A stretch of DNA of 64,000 bases. Source: Cryoendolithus antarcticus (Eukaryota > Ascomycota > Dothideomycetes > Cladosporiales > Cladosporiaceae). The position numbers were made by a program, and so were the translations under genes. The DNA is taken from assembly GCA_002077065.1 (NCBI GenBank), contig NAJO01000045.1, positions 248,001 to 312,000 on the forward strand, in the 5' to 3' direction. The notes below the pieces were generated by a model. That model was not told the DNA's origin. It worked only from the letters and a program-made list of their open reading frames with translations, and did no database searches. Below, piece after piece: positions 32,281 to 43,383 of this stretch (the stretch's first letter is position 1; each line of letters opens with the position of its first letter).

Positions 32281-32841
32281 ATGAGCTCAGACAGACGGGA
32301 CTCTTCCGAAAGGACCTTCACCCCAGAGCAACGCCGCTCGATGAGCCTACGCTCCCTCTATCGCCCAGACAGCCAGGCACGCGATATCCTCATGATCAAC
32401 CACTGGCAGCAGCAGACTGACGAGTCCATAGCCGACGAAGTTTCCCGAGCGATTGACAGCACATTGACGGACATGGCGCTAAATGGCTACGTCGAGACTC
32501 CAGAGGAGTCTAAGATCGCGTGGGATCTACAGCGCATCTCGAGACGGCATCAGCTCCCAGCACAAGAGGGCTTGCACGGATTCCCGCCACTGAAGATTAC
32601 GTGCAGTCTGCCTGCCGTACTTGGCGTAAGCCCGAGGCCATTGGCGAGGCGGTCGAAGGTGTTGCCTGAGCTTCCGGTCGAGCAGGCCAGGCGTGAAGGT
32701 GACGAGCGGGTGTCGAGGAAGGTTCAACAGGCGCCAGGTGCGCCCAAGGTGCCTGAGAGGTGTGATTCAACTGGTTCCCAGGTTTCACGTGGTCGACGGT
32801 CAGCTGCTGGACAGGATCTACGGAACAGGTATAGAGAGTGA
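32281..32841 (+). CDS. Hypothetical charged protein
   Basis: A 186-residue frame starts MSSDRRDSSERTFTPEQRRS. It is Arg/Ser/Glu-rich with helical stretches (ESIADEVSRAIDSTLTDM) and a Pro-rich middle. There is no signal peptide, membrane segment or known domain. A 3'-terminal intron is possible. Confidence 0.4.
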   Translation: MSSDRRDSSERTFTPEQRRSMSLRSLYRPDSQARDILMINHWQQQTDESIADEVSRAIDSTLTDMALNGYVETPEESKIAWDLQRISRRHQLPAQEGLHGFPPLKITCSLPAVLGVSPRPLARRSKVLPELPVEQARREGDERVSRKVQQAPGAPKVPERCDSTGSQVSRGRRSAAGQDLRNRYRE

Positions 32842-33047
32842 CCGTGCAGCTCACCCAGTGTATAGCCGTGCTGCCACAAACCATTATTTGAGCGCCTTAC
32901 TGCATCAGGTTCATAGAGATTCCTATTGTCTCATCAGTCCATATATTACACATGCCTTCAATAGCTCGTGCGTGAGGTCCTTCGAGTAACACCCCCTTCA
33001 TGAACATCGGATCACTTCGCTAAACATATTCACGTCCATCTCTTACC

Positions 33048-33907
33048 ATGACTACAGCAGTAGTCCTACCAAGTTCCGCAATATCATCAGATGTACCCTA
33101 CAAGACATTCATCATACCTGATCAACCAGGGGCGCCTTTTCGACCTACATCGATCAGCTCGATGGCCGCCATCAGCTTACCAACATCGATCGACACTGCA
33201 CATCCTGAGTCGCCGATACTGCCCATGACCACCGTCACGACGCCGACTGTCGCCACTTCGACTTCCGTCGCTGCCTATCAAGCGCCAGATACCACAATAG
33301 CGACCACCATCAAGATCACGACCACATGGTGGACGACGCAGAGCATCACAGTCTTGCCGGCCTCAAGTGTCAGCAGCGGTACCAGTACCAGAACGACCAC
33401 AATTTTGCCGATATCCAGCTCCAGTACCAGTAGCAGCATCGACACTACTTCCAGCACGAGCTCGATCTCGAGCTTCCCACACTTCATCTACGATCCAACG
33501 ACGTCAAGTCTGACGACCTCGACATCAACAGCATCAGGTGAGTGCCCTCAGCTCGATGTCACCGGGATCACTCGGTGGGTGAACCTTTCATCGTTGTCCA
33601 CTCATGTCGCTGTCCCTGCATACGTTATTGGCAGTTCGACGAACACGTCCAGCAGCCAGAGTAACAGGAGAACAGTATCCGGTGAGGGGTGTAGACTAGA
33701 TGGCCTATGATCAAACACTGACATTACTGCCCAGGCACCCCGTCCAGTAAGACTACAAGTACAGCGACATCGACGAGTAAGGGCGCTGCAGATATTGCTG
33801 CAGGCTCGACGCCGCACTCGTCAAATGGAGCCAAAGTGAGGTCGCGTAAGATGGTGCTGTCCTTGGTAGCATTGGGACTGCTGGCCGTTGGATTCACAGG
33901 GGTGTAA
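33048..33907 (+). CDS. Ser/Thr-rich protein with a GPI-anchor-like C-terminus
   Basis: Exons 33048-33681 and 33735-33907 join over a 53-nt intron (GTGAGG...TGCCCAG) to give 268 residues. Thr and Ser dominate (ITTTWWTTQSITVLP and long TS runs), as in heavily O-mannosylated wall proteins. The second exon ends in a small-residue region and the hydrophobic tail MVLSLVALGLLAVGFTGV, typical of GPI-attachment signals. No N-terminal signal peptide is visible from this ATG, so a 5' exon is probably missing. A second GTGAGT at 33540 has no in-phase acceptor nearby, so I read through it. Confidence 0.6.
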
Positions 33908-34140
33908 ATCATCACTGGAGGATACAAAGCTGCACATCAAGAAACGATATGAGACACCTGAAGATGGAGTCGGGAATCTTCTAGAATCGAGCAATGTGGT
34001 GTAGTAGAGACAAAGAAGAGATGCATTGGTCGAGTGAGGTCCAAAGTCCGCAGCACTCCCGATGCCAAGACATTTGGATCCATTGACAGAAAGTCCCGTC
34101 GTTCCTTAACACTGTACGTCAATCCCCCACATATCACAAC

Positions 34141-35530
34141 ATGCCTCCCCGACTCCAGTCCCCCGCAGTACCAGTCTGCCAATGCTTCCGCACCAGACCA
34201 TGTCCCTCCGCTGACGCGGCGGCGCTCCGCCGCTCCTTCCATGCCTCCTCCCCCGACACCCAACGGCACCTCGCCCGAAGGACGACAATGCTCCGCCGCA
34301 ATATGTGGGCATGGTTCAACGGACCCGGTAAAGCCTTCCGCGAGCCTCTAGCAGGCAGCACGAACTATCTCACAGCCTATGATAAGACCGGCAATCTCAG
34401 ACGAGCCAAAGGTCAAGGGCGAGACGGGCCCAGACCAGTACGGCAGGAGAAGCCGATGCCCGATGAGGAAGAGGTTCTGCAGCAAGAGGAAGAGGATGGA
34501 ATCGATGAGGCTGAGCGGGCGGAGCGAGCGCAAGTCAGGGCTACTGAGCGACAGGAACGGGCTGCACGAGAAAGTGCTACTCCTAAAGAACGGGCTTCGG
34601 ATTTACAGCCTTACCCACTCAACCCAAACTTCAAGTCGCAACCTGTGCTGTCTGAGGAGCTGCGAGAGAAAGTGTACGAGCAGATCGTTCTGAATAAGAT
34701 GGACTTGCAGAGTGTGAGCGCTGCATGGGGCATCGACATGAGGCGAGTTGCGGCTGTTGTGAGACTGAAGACGATCGAGAAGCAGTGGGAAGACGAGGTA
34801 TGTTCGACTGTGATTATTCTTTCCCTACCTTCGCTCCAATGATGATATCATTCAAATTCGATTAGTCTTGAAGACATCTACATGGTTACAAACGATAGCA
34901 TTGCGAGCCTCTCTGACTGCAGCCCCTGACTACACGAACACATTACAATTTTTTCGTGAGTTCACACACTGACACGAACAACAGGGTTGGAAACTTGCAA
35001 AGCCGTACAGCAAAGCAGTACTCGAGATGCTTCCCAAGACGCCAGTGGCGCGTAAGGGCGAGAAAGTAATACCGCACGAAAGCATCAACGACCTACCTGT
35101 CCATCCAGCAACCCGGCAGCAGCTCTTCTACCCAGCCTCCGAGTCCCGCGCCTTCACGCGAGAAGACGCAGCCAGAGCCTTCTCGCCCACACTCCTCCCG
35201 GCAGACAAGCGGATTCCGCACACGCAACTGCTACAGCTCGAGAAATGGAGCGTCGAGGGTGTGCCACGCGAAGAGCGTATAAATCGCTTCGTCGAGCTCG
35301 AGCGAGGGCAGTCTGCCGAGAAAGCTGAGAAGGAACGGAAGAAAGCTGCGTGGGAGGAGAGGACGCAGAAAGTCGTGGCTGGACGGCGATGGGACTTCAA
35401 ATTCCAGGATGTGAGCGTCGAGAGTGTTGGCCGCGATGGGAGGAGTCCCAAGGGAGTTGGGTTTCGCTATGGCATTCCACATACTGATCGGAAGAGCGGG
35501 GAGGTGAAGATACCCACGAGTGTTGAGTGA
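34141..35530 (+). CDS. Mitochondrial small-subunit ribosomal protein mS45 (Mrps35/Bot1 family)
   Basis: Exons 34141-34797 and 34985-35530 join over a 187-nt intron (GTATGT...CAACAG) to give 400 residues. An Arg/Ser-rich, acid-free N-terminus suggests mitochondrial import. The family block NMWAWFNGPGKAFREPL is followed by GSTNYLTAYDK. A charged linker precedes the helical LSEELREKVYEQIVLNKMDLQSVSAAWGIDMRRVAAVVRLK, and a C-terminal region ends WDFKFQDVSVESVGRDG. It belongs to the fungal mitoribosome 37S subunit. The family assignment comes from the tryptophan block and overall layout. Confidence 0.82.
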
Positions 35531-35784
35531 TCGCATCGCTCTGTAGCATATTGTACCTGTACGATACTAGCGGTGTATCCATATTGCCGCCACTGCTGCG
35601 ACTCTCTCTGACATGTGATTGACACCCCACATGTCCAGAACCCCACTCGTCAAAATATACATACTTTAGCTTCTTTCAATTCCATGACCGACAAGCGTTC
35701 CAGCTACTGTGAGAGTAGGGCAGGTCCCGAGGCTGCCTCATCCACTGTCACTACAGTACTACACTCGTTGACGCGCCCTTTTGC

Positions 35785-36853
35785 ATGAACCACGACCTCG
35801 TCCTGGCCATCATGTCCTGGTTCTCCGCCCTCACTTACGCCGTCCTCGGCTTCCTCTCGGTCGTCTTCGTGACCTCCCACCTCACCACCCTCCTCGTTTC
35901 CTTCTCCCTTGCGGCCCCTCAACTATCTTACTACCCCCGCCTTCTCGCCTCTTTCACGGCCCTCTTCCTCTGCGCAATCTACGGTACCTGCGCCTCAGGG
36001 GCCCTCTCGCTGTTCGGCCACGGCGAGCTAGGCCAATATACCACTGCGCGCGCGTTCAAATGGACGATGCTAGTGTTCACAGGTGTGTGGATGGTGGTTG
36101 AGGATCCGGGGGTCGGGAAAGAGGGGTATGGAGAGAGGGGATGGCTTGGGACAAGGCCGGCGGTGTTTGTGGGGAATCATCAGAGCGAGTTGGATGTGCT
36201 GGTTGTGGGACATGTGTTTATGCCAGGGACGGTTGTGACGGCGAAGAGTAGCTTGAAGTATGTGCCGGTTTTGGGGTGGTTCAGTGAGTCTCTCCTTGCG
36301 AGTGAGGGTGTGGAAATAGATTACTGATCAGGGAACAGTGCTACTTTCGAAAACGGTGTTCCTCGATCGCAAGAACGCTACGCAGGCTTCTGGTGCGTTA
36401 GGGAGTGCTGGACAGCAGATGAAGAAGAATCGCCAATCAGTCTTCATGTTCGCTGAAGGCACGCGCTCCTACTTCGATCACCCCGACCTGCTCCCCTTCA
36501 AATCCGGCGCATTTAGACTAGCGGTCCAAGCTGGAGTGCCAGTTGTTCCTGTGGTAGTGGAGCCTTACAGCAATCTGCTGAACTCTAAGAAGAAGATCTT
36601 CAGAGCTGGGACGATCAAAATCAGGGTTCTACAGCCCATCGAGACAGTGAGCATGTCTAGTGAATTCGAGGCTGTGAGGAAGTTCACGGATGAGACGAGA
36701 GAAATTATGCTCAGAGAGCTGAAGGGGATCGCTCAGGCTGCGGAAAAGAGAGGGGTGGCGTTGAAGCCGCATGAGGCGAAGGGCATGAATGGAACGACGG
36801 GAAAGAGCAGTGGATTGGATGTTGGAGTTGCTGGACTGGAGCAGCGCTCGTAA
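35785..36853 (+). CDS. 1-acyl-sn-glycerol-3-phosphate acyltransferase (Slc1-like)
   Basis: Exons 35785-36283 and 36339-36853 join over a 55-nt intron (GTGAGT...GGAACAG) to give 337 residues. Hydrophobic helices at the N-terminus anchor it in the ER membrane. The PlsC motifs are FVGNHQSELDVLV (NHx4D), KTVFLDRKN, FAEGTRSYF (EGTR) and VPVVPVVVEPY. The splice joins GWF|MLLSKTVFLDR. It makes phosphatidic acid from lysophosphatidic acid and acyl-CoA. The start at MNHDLVL is the first ATG; MSWFSALTYA nine residues later would also work. Confidence 0.93.
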
Positions 36854-37142
36854 CAGGGCTGAAGGCCTCGCAATAAGCCTTGTTGGCAGTGTGATGGATC
36901 ACACGATATATGTATGTCCATGACACCAAAAGTAGCGTTGATACCCTAGGAAGCTCGACCGAAGTCGACCTACATGCTATGTCTATCCTACGATCGTACA
37001 TCCCAACCCAGATGTCCTTCTTTCTGATCATCGAACCTCCTCGGCTGATCTCGAGCAGTGGACGGTGACGTCAGCGAGCTCTGCATGAGCTCTACAGTCG
37101 GAATCTGTACGCTTCAATTCGTGAGCTGGGTACAGCATCGAA

Positions 37143-37964
37143 ATGGCAGAGCCAGCGCAAAAGAAACAGCTCGTGCTCATAACCGGTGCCACTGGAGGAA
37201 TTGGCAAGGCTACCGCCCTCGCCTTCGCAAAGACAGGCCTATACAATGTCGCGTTGCATTACCACTCGGCCAGCACAGAGACAAGATCGCAGCTTGCCGA
37301 CGAGATCAAAGCCGCGAGCCCGACGGACACAGCCATTGAGACGACCTTCTTCCAAGCCGACCTGGGCTCTTTTGATGAGGTCCGCCGGCTCCATGAGCAA
37401 GTCACGAAGCAGTCTGGGGATGTAGATATCCTGTTCAATAACGCGGGCTCCACCCTGGCCCATTCCGGTATCAAATCTCTCTCCGACGTTCCAATAGACG
37501 TCTTCGAGCAGTCCTGGCGCGTCAACACCGGTAGCGGCATCTTACTAACTCAGCTCTGTCTCCCTCACATGGAGCGCACGGGCTGGGGCCGCGTGATCTT
37601 CTGCTCGAGCGTCGCGGGCCTTACAGGTGGCGTCGTGGGACCTCATTATGCTTCTTCGAAATCTGCGATCCATGGCTTTGTGCATTGGCTGGCGGGCAAT
37701 GTGGCGAAGAAGGGGATTGCGGTGAATGCTATCGCGCCGGCGTTGATTGAGGAGACTGCTATGTTGCCTGGTGGGAACGCGGAGCTAGCTGCTAGTAAGT
37801 ATGTGGGAGTGCAAGATGTGCGTGGGGCTGACTGGTGTGTAGGAATACCTGTTGGGCGGCTTGGCAAGCCGGATGAGATCGCTGATACGGTGATGTGGAT
37901 GGTAAGAAATGGATATGTTACTAATAAGGTCATTGCAGTTGATGGTGGTATGTATCCACACTAA
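37143..37964 (+). CDS. Short-chain dehydrogenase/reductase, 3-oxoacyl-ACP-reductase-like
   Basis: Exons 37143-37794 and 37843-37964 flank a 48-nt intron (GTAAGT...GTGTAG). The intron is a multiple of three without a stop, so a naive reading inserts 16 residues. Removing it restores the family run LAARIPVGRLGKPDEIADTV and gives 257 residues. Motifs are the nucleotide-binding TGATGGIG, NNAG, the catalytic Ser in CSSVAG, Tyr/Lys in YASSK, and a C-terminal VDGGMYPH. It is a classical SDR with an NAD(P)H cofactor. The substrate cannot be read, and a mitochondrial or cytosolic oxoacyl reductase is one option. Confidence 0.92.
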   Translation: MAEPAQKKQLVLITGATGGIGKATALAFAKTGLYNVALHYHSASTETRSQLADEIKAASPTDTAIETTFFQADLGSFDEVRRLHEQVTKQSGDVDILFNNAGSTLAHSGIKSLSDVPIDVFEQSWRVNTGSGILLTQLCLPHMERTGWGRVIFCSSVAGLTGGVVGPHYASSKSAIHGFVHWLAGNVAKKGIAVNAIAPALIEETAMLPGGNAELAASKYVGVQDVRGADWCVGIPVGRLGKPDEIADTVMWMVRNGYVTNKVIAVDGGMYPH

Positions 37965-38102
37965 GGCGATTTCTTCCACCACCTGCGCCTTGCCTATTGC
38001 ATGAAGGCTGAGCTGGAACAAGAGATCGCGTTCATCCTGAGCACTCTTGTTCAGTGGGACACTCACCCGCATCCAGCAGATCAGAACCTGCTGTATCGCA
38101 CA

Positions 38103-39447
38103 TCATTCCTCCGCACTGGAAGTCTCGTCGTCAAGCGATTCTTGATCTAGGACTCCACCACAAGACTCCCAAGGACAGCGTATCCTATGGAGATACATGT
38201 CTTTCGGCAGATCGATCCCGGCTCCGTAGGACGAACAGAGTTTGCTCATGTTGGAAGGACAGAATTTGTCGTCACACTTGTAGCGCACTACAGTTGCAGT
38301 GCGCTCCGTCGCATATTCGAGCGTGATCTTGTACGCTAGCATCGGCTTCTTGGCCAACGCTTGGTGGACCATCCTGAATTTGTCTGGGATGCTGAAAGCT
38401 TTCGGGAATTTGGCAGGAACACAATTGATCAGCATGGCATGCAGACTGTCCAGTTCGTCGCTACTCGCATCCTCGACCTCATCAATCATGAGCGGAATAC
38501 CAAGGTCGATGTTCGCACCTTCCATGGTGATGCGGAACCGTTTCTCTGCAAGAGCCTTGAGAGAATGCATAAGATATTTGTCGGCCAGACGGTAGACCGC
38601 CACGAGCAGCTTGGTATCTTGCGTGAATCCGTCTGCACCTGTGCGATCGGCGGGGCGGATGAATTCGCGACCGTATAGATACTCGAGAAGCGCGTTGACA
38701 GCTGTCGGATCATCGTCCGGTAATTTGATAACGTTGGACGTCGCCTCCTAGTAAGCATGTTAGCGACACTTGGATCAAGACGCTGTACAATCATGCGAGT
38801 GGCAATAAGAGCGGACCGCTCAGCGATTGTCTGTGCCGGAGAATGCTAATATATGCAACCTCGTGACAGCGCAAACAGCACCGTCTGGTGGACAAGAGTC
38901 GAGCTTGCGTTCTCAGGACCTCTCCTGGGCTAAACGAGGCGGATTCGTTATCGCGGTGCGATATGTCATAGCAGTGTCGGTAGAGATGACCCCTCGAGTG
39001 GTCCGCTTCGCTTGACAGGGTTCACATACCTCAAAGCCGCCATCACAGGCCTTCGCGAAGAAATCGCATCCAGCACATACGACTATCTTATGAACCTTCC
39101 ACTTGCGCTCGCCTACTACGACAGTCAGATCCGCACATCTGCCATCGGCGAAGCGACTATTGCCAGTCAGTGGATATCCGCAACGATGAACGTAAGCAAT
39201 TTGGCACCCATACCGCTTGAGCCCTTAACGGGCCACAGTCAGAGGCGCATCGGATGCTTCGCAAGTCTCGTCGGTGTGTGACATCGTGACATTTCGCCGG
39301 GTGAAATATGATAGTGTCAGAAGTGTATGAGGAAGTTGGAGAGGGGGAGGTGGCACGAATCGACGCTGCATGTGCTACGGTCGATTGAGATCCGCATGTG
39401 ATGGTGATGTTGGCATGTGATACTGACAGGCGTATATGAGTCTTCAC
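38103..39447 (-). CDS. BTB/POZ domain protein, tandem copy 1
   Basis: The model has exons 39447-39230, 39156-39030 (127 nt) and 38747-38103, totalling 329 residues, with introns of 73 and 282 nt. The core exon encodes FADGRCADLTVVVGERKWKV and HKIVVCAGCDFFAKACDGGF, the BTB N-half. The third exon continues EATSNVIKLPDDDPTAVNAL and LEYLYGREF, then VAVYRLADKYLM. The C-terminus has two C-x4-C pairs (CDDKFC and CPWESC) that could bind zinc. Exon 1 is uncertain: the phase-compatible frame is low-information, whereas a nicer start (MSHTDETCEASDAPLTVA) is one base out of phase and hits TAA. Related BTB proteins dimerise or link Cullin-3 to targets; the function here is unknown. Confidence 0.72.
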
Positions 39448-39585
39448 TCTGCGGCATTCCCAAGCTGCACTTGATCGCCATTACGGAAGCCGGATTGCCT
39501 AGGTCTTGGATGTACTGGTGCCTTACAGGGAAACGCCTGCCTTGCTTAACGCAGGCTGTATCGTCACGAGGCCATCGCTCCTAGT

Positions 39586-40492
39586 TTAGTGCGTAGCATT
39601 GGATTTAGCCCATGTCGCCTTCGTCTTACAAACCATACCACTGAGACAGGTGATCACGGTGTGCTCTTCCACACCGTCTCCGACTTCGAGGACGAGGTGC
39701 TTGGGACCGCAAGTTGCGCAGGTGCAGCGAAACCTCGAGACCTTGGGACGGCTTGACGCCCAGTTCGATGCAGCCTTCGCAGCGAATCCAGGATTCGCAG
39801 CAGCAGCGACGCGGAACTCTGGATATCTCTCGGGTTCTCCGAAGAGCTTCAGAAAGTTGTCCCGCACGAGCGCGTCCAGTATGTCCTGAAAGGCTGGGAC
39901 CGGCTCAATAGAATGGCCATATAGGACATCTATAGCGATGGCAAGGTCCGCATCGTTCGTATCGAGCATCTTTCCGGCGATGGTTTTCTTTGCAATAACG
40001 CCGAGCCGCTTGACTAGGTACTTGTCGGCAAGCTGGTATACGCTGACACAGAGCTCGAGTGTACCTCTGAAGTCAGCGGGACACTCGAACCCGCACTTGT
40101 AGAGAAATTGCAGCCAGGCATTCACGGCGCCAGGCAGGTCATCGTGCAGTCGGATCGTGTCAGACTTCGCCTCCTGTAGCATGGTCAGATCTAGATGACA
40201 GCAGAGGTTGCTATGGGGTCTAGTGTACCTTGAATGAACCTTCGCACGCCTTCTGAAAGTAGTCGCAGCTTGCGCAGACAATGATCATGTGGACCTTCCA
40301 CTTCCTGTCGCCTGCCTCGATGGTGAGATCTGCGTGCTTACCACTTGCGAAGGCACTGCAGTATGGATCAGCGCCGGAACCACAACGCCAGCTTGTGGGC
40401 GAGACTAACCCGTTTACGCCTCGCAACAGGTCTCTGACGGCTACATCGCTGTCGCTGTCCTCAGAGTCAGACAGATAGGCGTTGGGAGTCAT
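39586..40492 (-). CDS. BTB/POZ domain protein, tandem copy 2
   Basis: Exons 40492-40410, 40355-40229 (127 nt) and 40173-39586 give 265 residues. The first intron (GTTAGT...CTGCAG, 54 nt) is in frame without a stop. It is inferred because it reproduces the phase and the 127-nt core exon of copies 1, 3 and 4. The N-terminus is acidic (MTPNAYLSDSEDSDSD). The BTB core is SGKHADLTIEAGDRKWKVH through CDYFQKACEGSFK, then EAKSDTIRLHDDLPGAVNAW, LQFLYKCGF and VYQLADKYLVKRL. The C-terminus carries CTCATC and later CLSGMVC, a possible metal site different from copy 1. Confidence 0.85.
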
Positions 40493-40919
40493 GCTGTGAG
40501 TCTTGCTTCTGTAGTGCCCTCTCGCTCGTGTATGAAATGAGTGTATGTAATGGATTCTTGTAATGAAAGTGCTGATCGCTTGCATGGGAAGGAACGACCG
40601 CGAGAACCGTAGTCACATCTTCACTCGTGCGTGGCTCAATCCACGTGTTACTGCAGACTCCATGACTCCTCACGATACAGAAGCACTGCTCGTCGCTCTG
40701 CATGGGTGATTGTTTCTTGATCAAGAGCATAAGCCGGCACGAGGCGGTAGCTGGTGACCATCTGCCTATCGAAAGGTTTTCGTCACAGCGAGTGTGAACT
40801 GTCTGTAGGCTGGCCCTGGCCCACACACGCCTCTGTAGTATGGTCATCATCTCCTCGGACTCGCTCTACCTTTCCTCATCCACTTCTCCTCGTCATGAAA
40901 CGCAACTTTGCACGCACGC
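40493..40919. other. Spacer between BTB copies 2 and 3
   Basis: This is the promoter of copy 2 and the 3' flank of copy 3. No other gene or repeat is seen. Confidence 0.5.
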
Positions 40920-41817
40920 CTATGCTTCGCGTTTGTGATCTGCCCAAACAGTAGCCAATCTCTGAGATCCACAACTTGGACAGTATAGATTGCGAGGCTC
41001 CGTTCGGGAGATGTCAATAGCAAAAGTATAGCCACACCCCTTGTACGGACAGACGACCGCAGTAAGGTCGATCGTGTTGTTGAAGAGAGACATGCCAGTG
41101 CACAAGTCGGCAAGGAAACCTGGAACGCGGCGGACGACTTCGTGGAAGTCGGGGTGCGTCTCCGGTTCGCGCAGGAGGACAGCCATATGCTTACGGCCGA
41201 TGTCCAGTAGTGTAGTCTTCAGTCTGCTCATGCTGTCCGGGCCATGTGCGTAAATCAGGTCAACAGCGACGGCGAAGTCAGGCTGATCCCAGCGCCTCCA
41301 CATGCATGCTTCAAATTTTTTCGCAGCGAGGTCGCAGAGGAGCGAAAGCATGTATTGCTCGGCAAGCTTGATGACATGGATGTGGCAGGACACAACATCA
41401 TTGCCATCGGCGGAGTAGATGCCGGTGTAAAGAAATTGAAGCATTGCGTGCACGGCGGCTGGATCGACATCTTTGAATGTGTATGCGTTGTCCGTGTCCT
41501 CCTGTGAACATGTCAGTGCTGAATCATGTGGCACTTGACTGAATAGCGCGTACCTTGAATCCGCCTTCGAATGCTTTCGCGACGACCTCGATCTGTGGGA
41601 GGACGATCGCCTTGTGGACCTTCCACTCCCGGCTACCGCACTTGACCACGAGGTCGGAGCACTGGGCATTGATGAACAGACTGGCAAGATCGTCAGTCAA
41701 GCTGTCTGATCTCAGCCGCGCAGGCAATATTGTTTACCTCCTCATGGCAGCCAACAGAGAGCTGTACACAGCTGGCACGTCGATCTCGTCGGCCGTTGAT
41801 GTGGTGTTCCCATCCAT
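40920..41817 (-). CDS. BTB/POZ domain protein, tandem copy 3, with zinc-ribbon-like tail
   Basis: Exons 41817-41738, 41680-41554 (127 nt) and 41501-40920 give 262 residues, with introns of 57 and 52 nt. The short first exon is MDGNTTSTADEIDVPAVYSS plus a few residues and ends in phase 2. The core encodes CSDLVVKCGSREWKVHKAIV and EVVAKAFEGGFK. The third exon begins EDTDNAYTFKDVDPAAVHAM and includes LQFLYTGIYSADG and IKLAEQYMLSLLCDLAAKKF. The C-terminus has CPYKGC, then 18 residues later CPSC, a C-x4-C...C-x2-C arrangement suggesting a small zinc-binding fold. It is the clearest full-length copy of the array. Confidence 0.88.
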
Positions 41818-42084
41818 AGCAAGTGAAGTCGAGAAAAGTCCGGCGATGGCAGTGTAATGTGAGCGAAGTTAGAGGCAAACATACCTGTTGCGGCAATAAT
41901 TTGCTAGGCTGAGGTGCTAGACTGATGTCCCAGTCTGATGTGGACGTGACTGGAAAGAGCGATGTGTACTGGGCGAGGCTTCCGTGCACAGCCTGACTTG
42001 CTTCAGTCGCGATTTCCCGCGGACCGGAGGTTCTCATGAGGCAGAACACAAGGGTTGTAGTCGTTCGTCGTTGATTATCGAGTG

Positions 42085-43024
42085 CTATAGAATCCTCGAC
42101 AGACCTCCAGTGCGAGCGCAGTTTTGGCCACTTGTGCCATATCGCGACAATGCTGTAAAGCTAATGGTCCGCAAGAAGGTCACCCTAATCAAACAGTCCA
42201 TAGTGCGCTGTAGTTGACGAGTCGGACATGTCAGACCCGGAGTCAGTGATTGATGGTATCCCTGGCCCTGCTTCTGAGCGACTTTTAGCGCCACCGCTGC
42301 CGCAAGCCCACCATCGATCTCGACGAGAGCGGTGAATTGCTCGGCGTTCCGACCCCGTGTCACAGCATGCGCCGCATCTTCGGCGAGAACACGCACGACC
42401 ATCTCCCTCATAAGGTCGTCCCTGCCAACGGTCGAGTTGTAGATGCTGATGACGATCTCTCGAAACTCGTCGGTATCCCACTTGGTCTCGGCGAGACATC
42501 TGAGCTCTGTCGCAGATAATGTCTGGAGGCCTTCGACGAAGCAGCGTTGCGCAATGGAGTAAACCTTGAGGTGGAAGTGCATGTCCCAGGTTCTAGTCTT
42601 GGGCTTCTTCTCCTTCCCCTTTCCCTTTCCGACTTCATTCTTCTCAAGCTTGGTCGTGCTGGGCCGTTCGTAGCTGGGATAGTTGATCAAGACCTCAACC
42701 ACTTCCACATCATCTTCTGAGAGGTCGATCTTGTTCTCTTGCGACTCCTGTTGTGTGTCAGCGTCATCTCATACTTTGTCGTCCAATTAGAGTATGCCTA
42801 CTCTAAATCTGCCCTCCACAGCCGCTTCGAAGAACGCCGACTGCGAGCACACCACGGCTTTGTGAACGTTGAACGTCCTGTCGTGGCAGATCACCTTGAA
42901 ATCGGTCCACTTCCCGCTAGTGAGTAAACTGCGTGATATCAGCAGTTGTCCATGAGAAGAGGACTGCGTCTCGGCGGACGTACCTTCCCACGCCTGCGGC
43001 AAGCCCTTCGTATCTGTCTGTCAT
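42085..43024 (-). CDS. BTB/POZ domain protein, tandem copy 4
   Basis: Exons 43024-42984, 42928-42802 (127 nt) and 42747-42085 give about 276 residues, with introns of 55 and 54 nt. The first exon is only 13 codons (MTDRYEGLAAGVG). The core is TSGKWTDFKVICHDRTFNVH, then KAVVCSQSAFFEAAVEGRFR. The third exon begins ESQENKIDLSEDDVEVVEVL and contains a Lys-rich insert (KGKGKEKKPK) in place of the usual loop, then KVYSIAQRCFVEGLQTLS. No Cys pairs follow. The last 45 residues look unlike protein, so a 3' intron leading to a frame ending MSDSSTTAHYGLFD is possible. Confidence 0.78.
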
Positions 43025-43383
43025 GGCCCTGTCGATGTCGAAATGTGTTGTGGAGGTATGAGATGTCGATTACCTCAGATTTGAGGTTTCAGCATCGATG
43101 TTGTGGCACTTTGGTGGTCAAGAGTGCTAGTGAAATGTAATGAAACACAATCGTCGAGTGAATTGCATGGAAAGTACGACCCGCTTCCACTTCACTCCAC
43201 CCCTTGTGTGCGCCTTATCTCCACACAGGTAGACCGTCCAAGTTGACTGGTAGTCTTCCCCGCGGCATGGCAAATGCTCACACTACCTGACCCATCTACC
43301 CGTAGATGGTGGTGCTGTTGCGCGGATCGAGCCTGATGTCGTGAATTCCTCACTTGCTAACATTGCCGCAAAGGAAGTCCCCT
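43025..43383. other. Spacer between BTB copies 4 and 5
   Basis: This is the promoter of copy 4 and the 3' flank of copy 5. No other feature is seen. Confidence 0.5.

Noticed and set aside
33540..33635. Possible second intron (GTGAGT to TTGGCAG) in the Ser/Thr-rich gene
   Set aside because: The donor is phase 1 and the acceptor phase 2, so splicing would break the frame. The read-through sequence is coding-like.
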